Source: Temnothorax longispinosus
Lineage: Eukaryota > Arthropoda > Insecta > Hymenoptera > Formicidae
NCBI RefSeq assembly: GCF_030848805.1
Contig: NC_092368.1
Span: 13,881,341-13,945,340 of the forward strand
Direction of reading: 5' to 3'
DNA length: 64,000 nucleotides
Below, piece by piece: positions 61,422-64,000 of this stretch. Numbering within the stretch: the stretch's first letter is position 1; the number at the start of each line of letters is the position of its first letter. The notes beneath the pieces are model-generated. The model was not told the DNA's origin, did not search any database, and was given only the letters and a program-made list of their open reading frames with translations. The position numbers and the translations under genes were made by a program.

Positions 61422-62989
61422 CTGCAACAAGAAAAAAATAAAAGAAAAAATAAAATAATATTCTATGAAATGGCAGAAATTGTCACGTAACTGTCGTTTT
61501 ACTTTCTTTTATTTTTTATAAATGTAAGATCAATTGTTATATCTCGAACATGACATATTCTAAATTGTAAAAGACTCAAGCTCGTGTGTTTCACAATGTA
61601 GAAAGTTCAATAAATGAACAATCGAGAGATGTTAAATTCAAAAACAAAAATAGTTTAATAACTCTTAAATATACATGGTAGATTTGTATACATATTATTT
61701 TTCAAGTTAGAGGGTTTATTGACCCTCGAACTTTATACATAGCGTATTCTCATTTCTGGAAAACTTTTGAAATAAGTTTAATCTATGACAATGAAAATAT
61801 CGCAATAAAAATACAGATATTTTTCTGATACAATTTTATGCTACGCCATATTTTATTCTTGCTAGAAAAGTTGAGAAAATATTTACAAAGCAATATCTTT
61901 ATATACTCGTGATGCATTTAATTCTTAGATATAATTATTATATTTGTTACAAACTGAAATGTCAAATTTTATCATGGAAAACGTCCAAAGATACGAAAGT
62001 GATTCAATTTACAATTCTATTCTTGAAAAATCTATTTGACAATTTCGTTACGTCGAAATAGCCACTTTTTTCGTGAAAGTTGGGTTCCGTGAGTTGTACG
62101 TGGTAAAGGTGAGACAAGCGACGGCACTAGAATTGAACTTGCCTGGGCGTCGCTCCTGCTAGCTTATAAACCTTCCTCTCTTTTCGTTAACACGAAAACT
62201 TTAATACGTCTGACATAAATCGCGCGAGATCGGTCACGAAGGCCTCTGGAATAAGTTTATAATCGGAATATCGCCGGTTCTGGAGATTGTCTCGCTTCTC
62301 GACGTCCCACATAATTCGTCTACCATGCACTACAGGTCCGGAGAACTTTGCAATTTCCTGTTTAGCTAGTTTCTAGATTTATTATGCTAATACTAGACTT
62401 GTTTTTCAGCGCCCAATAACTACGCCACTGCAACTACAACCCCTTTATCGATCCGTAAAATATATTACAAATAAAACTTTTGGTATTTAGGATTTAGCGA
62501 TTAAGCAGCAGTTCTTATGTTTTAAGAATATTTTACCACTGGGTAAATTATTATTAATAATTATCAAAATTTTTCACGTATAAGTTGTATGACTATATAA
62601 ATGATAGACGAGAAAACATAATTTTCTAGTTATTTCAGCATTGTAAAATTTTAAATACTGATTAAGTATATACATATTCAATATATTATATAGAATATAC
62701 ACACAGAAAAATATCGTTCTATAGCCAAGAAAAGCAATTACTCATTTTATTTTATTTGGTTTGAGTAACAGTTTTCTTTAACAAAGAATATTTTCTTAAT
62801 ATTAGTTTCTTAATATACTCATCATAAGTATTAGAAAAGCTTATCATCATGTGCTTAAAAGAAGAATTTATTCTTCTTTCAAGTATATTTCGAAACTTTA
62901 TCTAAGAAAAGCAACATAAGCTTGATTTGAATATTTACTGATTTTTTAGGTAAGAATATGAAATACTTGGCTGTAGAACGACATTCTTC

Positions 62990-63182
62990 TAGGTTAGGAG
63001 GTTTTCGTGCGCGGTCCGGAGGGGTACAGTTTAGAATATTGAAATTCCTGTCATCAGGTGGACTTAAACCCGGTTCCTCGTGGTTATGAGTCTGATACTT
63101 TATCACTAGGCCACATCTATGATTATATTTTTAGTGCTGCAGTATCTAGTTTTGACAGAAAGTGATTCATTAATTTCAAGTA
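62990..63182 (-). mobile_element. tRNA-derived SINE-like copy, inverted partner 1
   Basis: This copy is the complement of the one at 63262-63460. On the - strand it has an A box (TGGCCTAGTGATAAAG, about 63098-63113) and a decayed B box (GGTTTAAGTCC, 63060-63070). An anticodon-loop-like CTCATAA lies between the boxes. Confidence 0.75.
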
Positions 63183-63261
63183 TATTCTGTAAACTTTATC
63201 TAAGAAAAGCCACATAAGCTTGATTTGAATATTTACTGATTCTTTAGGTAAGATTATGAAA

Positions 63262-63460
63262 TACTTGAAATCAATAAATTACTTCTGTGAAAACTAGATA
63301 CTGCAACACTAAGAATATGATCAGAGATGTGGCCTAGTGATAAAGTGTCAGACTCATAACCACGAGGAACCGGGTTCAAGTCCACCTGAAGACAGGAATT
63401 TTTATATTCTAAACTGTAAGTACTACCCCTCCGCACCGCGCACGAAAACCTCCTAACCTA
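63262..63460 (+). mobile_element. tRNA-derived SINE-like copy, inverted partner 2
   Basis: It contains an RNA polymerase III A box (TGGCCTAGTGATAAAG, from 63330) and a perfect B box (GGTTCAAGTCC, 63373-63383). The anticodon loop CTCATAA resembles elongator tRNA-Met. There is no intact acceptor stem, so this is a tRNA-derived repeat and not a functional tRNA gene. Confidence 0.8.
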
Positions 63461-64000
63461 CATTCCACTTAGGAACTAAAGAATTAAAGAAAATTAAAAA
63501 AATAAAAATAATATTAATTGTAATCATCAAGAATACAAATTTTTTTTTTAAGTAAACGATTATTCTAGATGAATAAAATTTTTACTTGATTCAAATAACG
63601 GATAAACTTCTCTCAAGAAAATGTAATATCTTTATTGAAATATATGCTTCTCTTCCGTGGACTCTATATTGTAAGTAAACAAAATGTTCGTATTAATTTA
63701 ATATTCTTGTTTCAAGTACTAAACTTGCTAAGATCTAGAATATGTTTTGAGTAAATGTGATACTTATGACGACTTTATGGTAGATTTGCTCATATATGAA
63801 CTTATCAAATACTTGAATCAAGTAATATTAACTTGCAGGTAGTTTATATTTTTCTGTGTGTAGTATATAGTATTATATACTATTATATATAGTATTATAT
63901 AGTATATATATAGCATATATAGTACATATAGTATTATATATTACATACTATTATACATAGTATGTACTATATAATACTAATTATATATACATACATGGAT

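Larger units (their letters stand above)
62699..63861. mobile_element. Composite repeat with inverted ends
   Basis: ACACACAGAAAAATAT at 62699-62714 and ATATTTTTCTGTGTGT at 63846-63861 are exact inverted ends. Inside are two direct copies of about 95 bp (62877-62970 and 63174-63268, sharing AAACTTTATCTAAGAAAAGC) and two inverted copies of a tRNA-like repeat. No coding capacity was found. Whether the outer ends delimit one transposon or are coincidental is not settled. Confidence 0.6.
61422..64000 (-). other. Syntrophin intron continuing past the window
   Basis: No further coding exon is visible. The part from 62699 is occupied by a composite repeat. The last ~130 bp (63860-63990) are a TA-rich low-complexity stretch of TAGTATTATA-like units. 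Confidence 0.75.

Noticed and set aside
63326..63388. Possible functional tRNA-Met gene
   Set aside because: The A and B boxes and the CTCATAA loop are present, but the acceptor stem does not pair, the unit is too short, and an inverted decayed copy sits nearby. It is a SINE-type repeat.

Overview
The window is a draft-assembly piece of an insect nuclear genome. It has AT-rich introns, short split exons with GT-AG borders, many small DNA-transposon remnants, CpG-dense patches inside otherwise AT-rich DNA, and one placeholder gap of exactly 500 N. The composition and the mix of small repeats would suit a hymenopteran such as an ant, but nothing in the sequence proves the order. No bacterial, phage or CRISPR features are present. 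Nearly all long open reading frames outside the two genes described here look like chance.

Two protein-coding genes can be read exon by exon, and they converge. On the + strand, 16 phase-compatible exons (4814-14016) encode the last ~1,112 residues of an unconventional myosin that I assign to Dachs, the class XX insect myosin of the Fat/Dachsous-Hippo pathway. It has a leading low-complexity segment, a motor with an altered P-loop and switch I, one IQ motif, a proline-rich stretch and an SH3-like C-terminal segment. The start codon lies in an upstream exon that I could not identify. On the - strand, five phase-compatible exons (61421 down to 28635) encode the last ~318 residues of an alpha/beta-type syntrophin (Syn1), an adaptor of the dystrophin complex: the end of PH1, then PH2, then the SU domain. 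Its introns reach 16.6 and 13.8 kb, and its PDZ domain and N-terminus lie beyond the right edge.

Region by region: 1-4813 is upstream DNA of the myosin gene with one uncertain - strand exon candidate. 4814-14016 is the myosin. 14017-28634 is the space between the two 3' ends and holds a PIF/Harbinger-like MITE, a striking 255-bp-arm inverted repeat, and copies of dispersed repeats. 28635-61421 is syntrophin with its large introns, which contain several terminal-inverted-repeat elements, microsatellites and the gap. 61422-64000 is a further syntrophin intron carrying a composite repeat with two head-to-head copies of a tRNA-Met-like SINE.

The two genes have no known direct functional link beyond both encoding cortical, cytoskeleton-associated proteins. 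I found no evidence of a new multi-gene system. The most interesting items are the long near-perfect hairpin at 20398-20940, the paired tRNA-derived repeats near 63 kb, and the degenerate nucleotide-binding motifs of the myosin.
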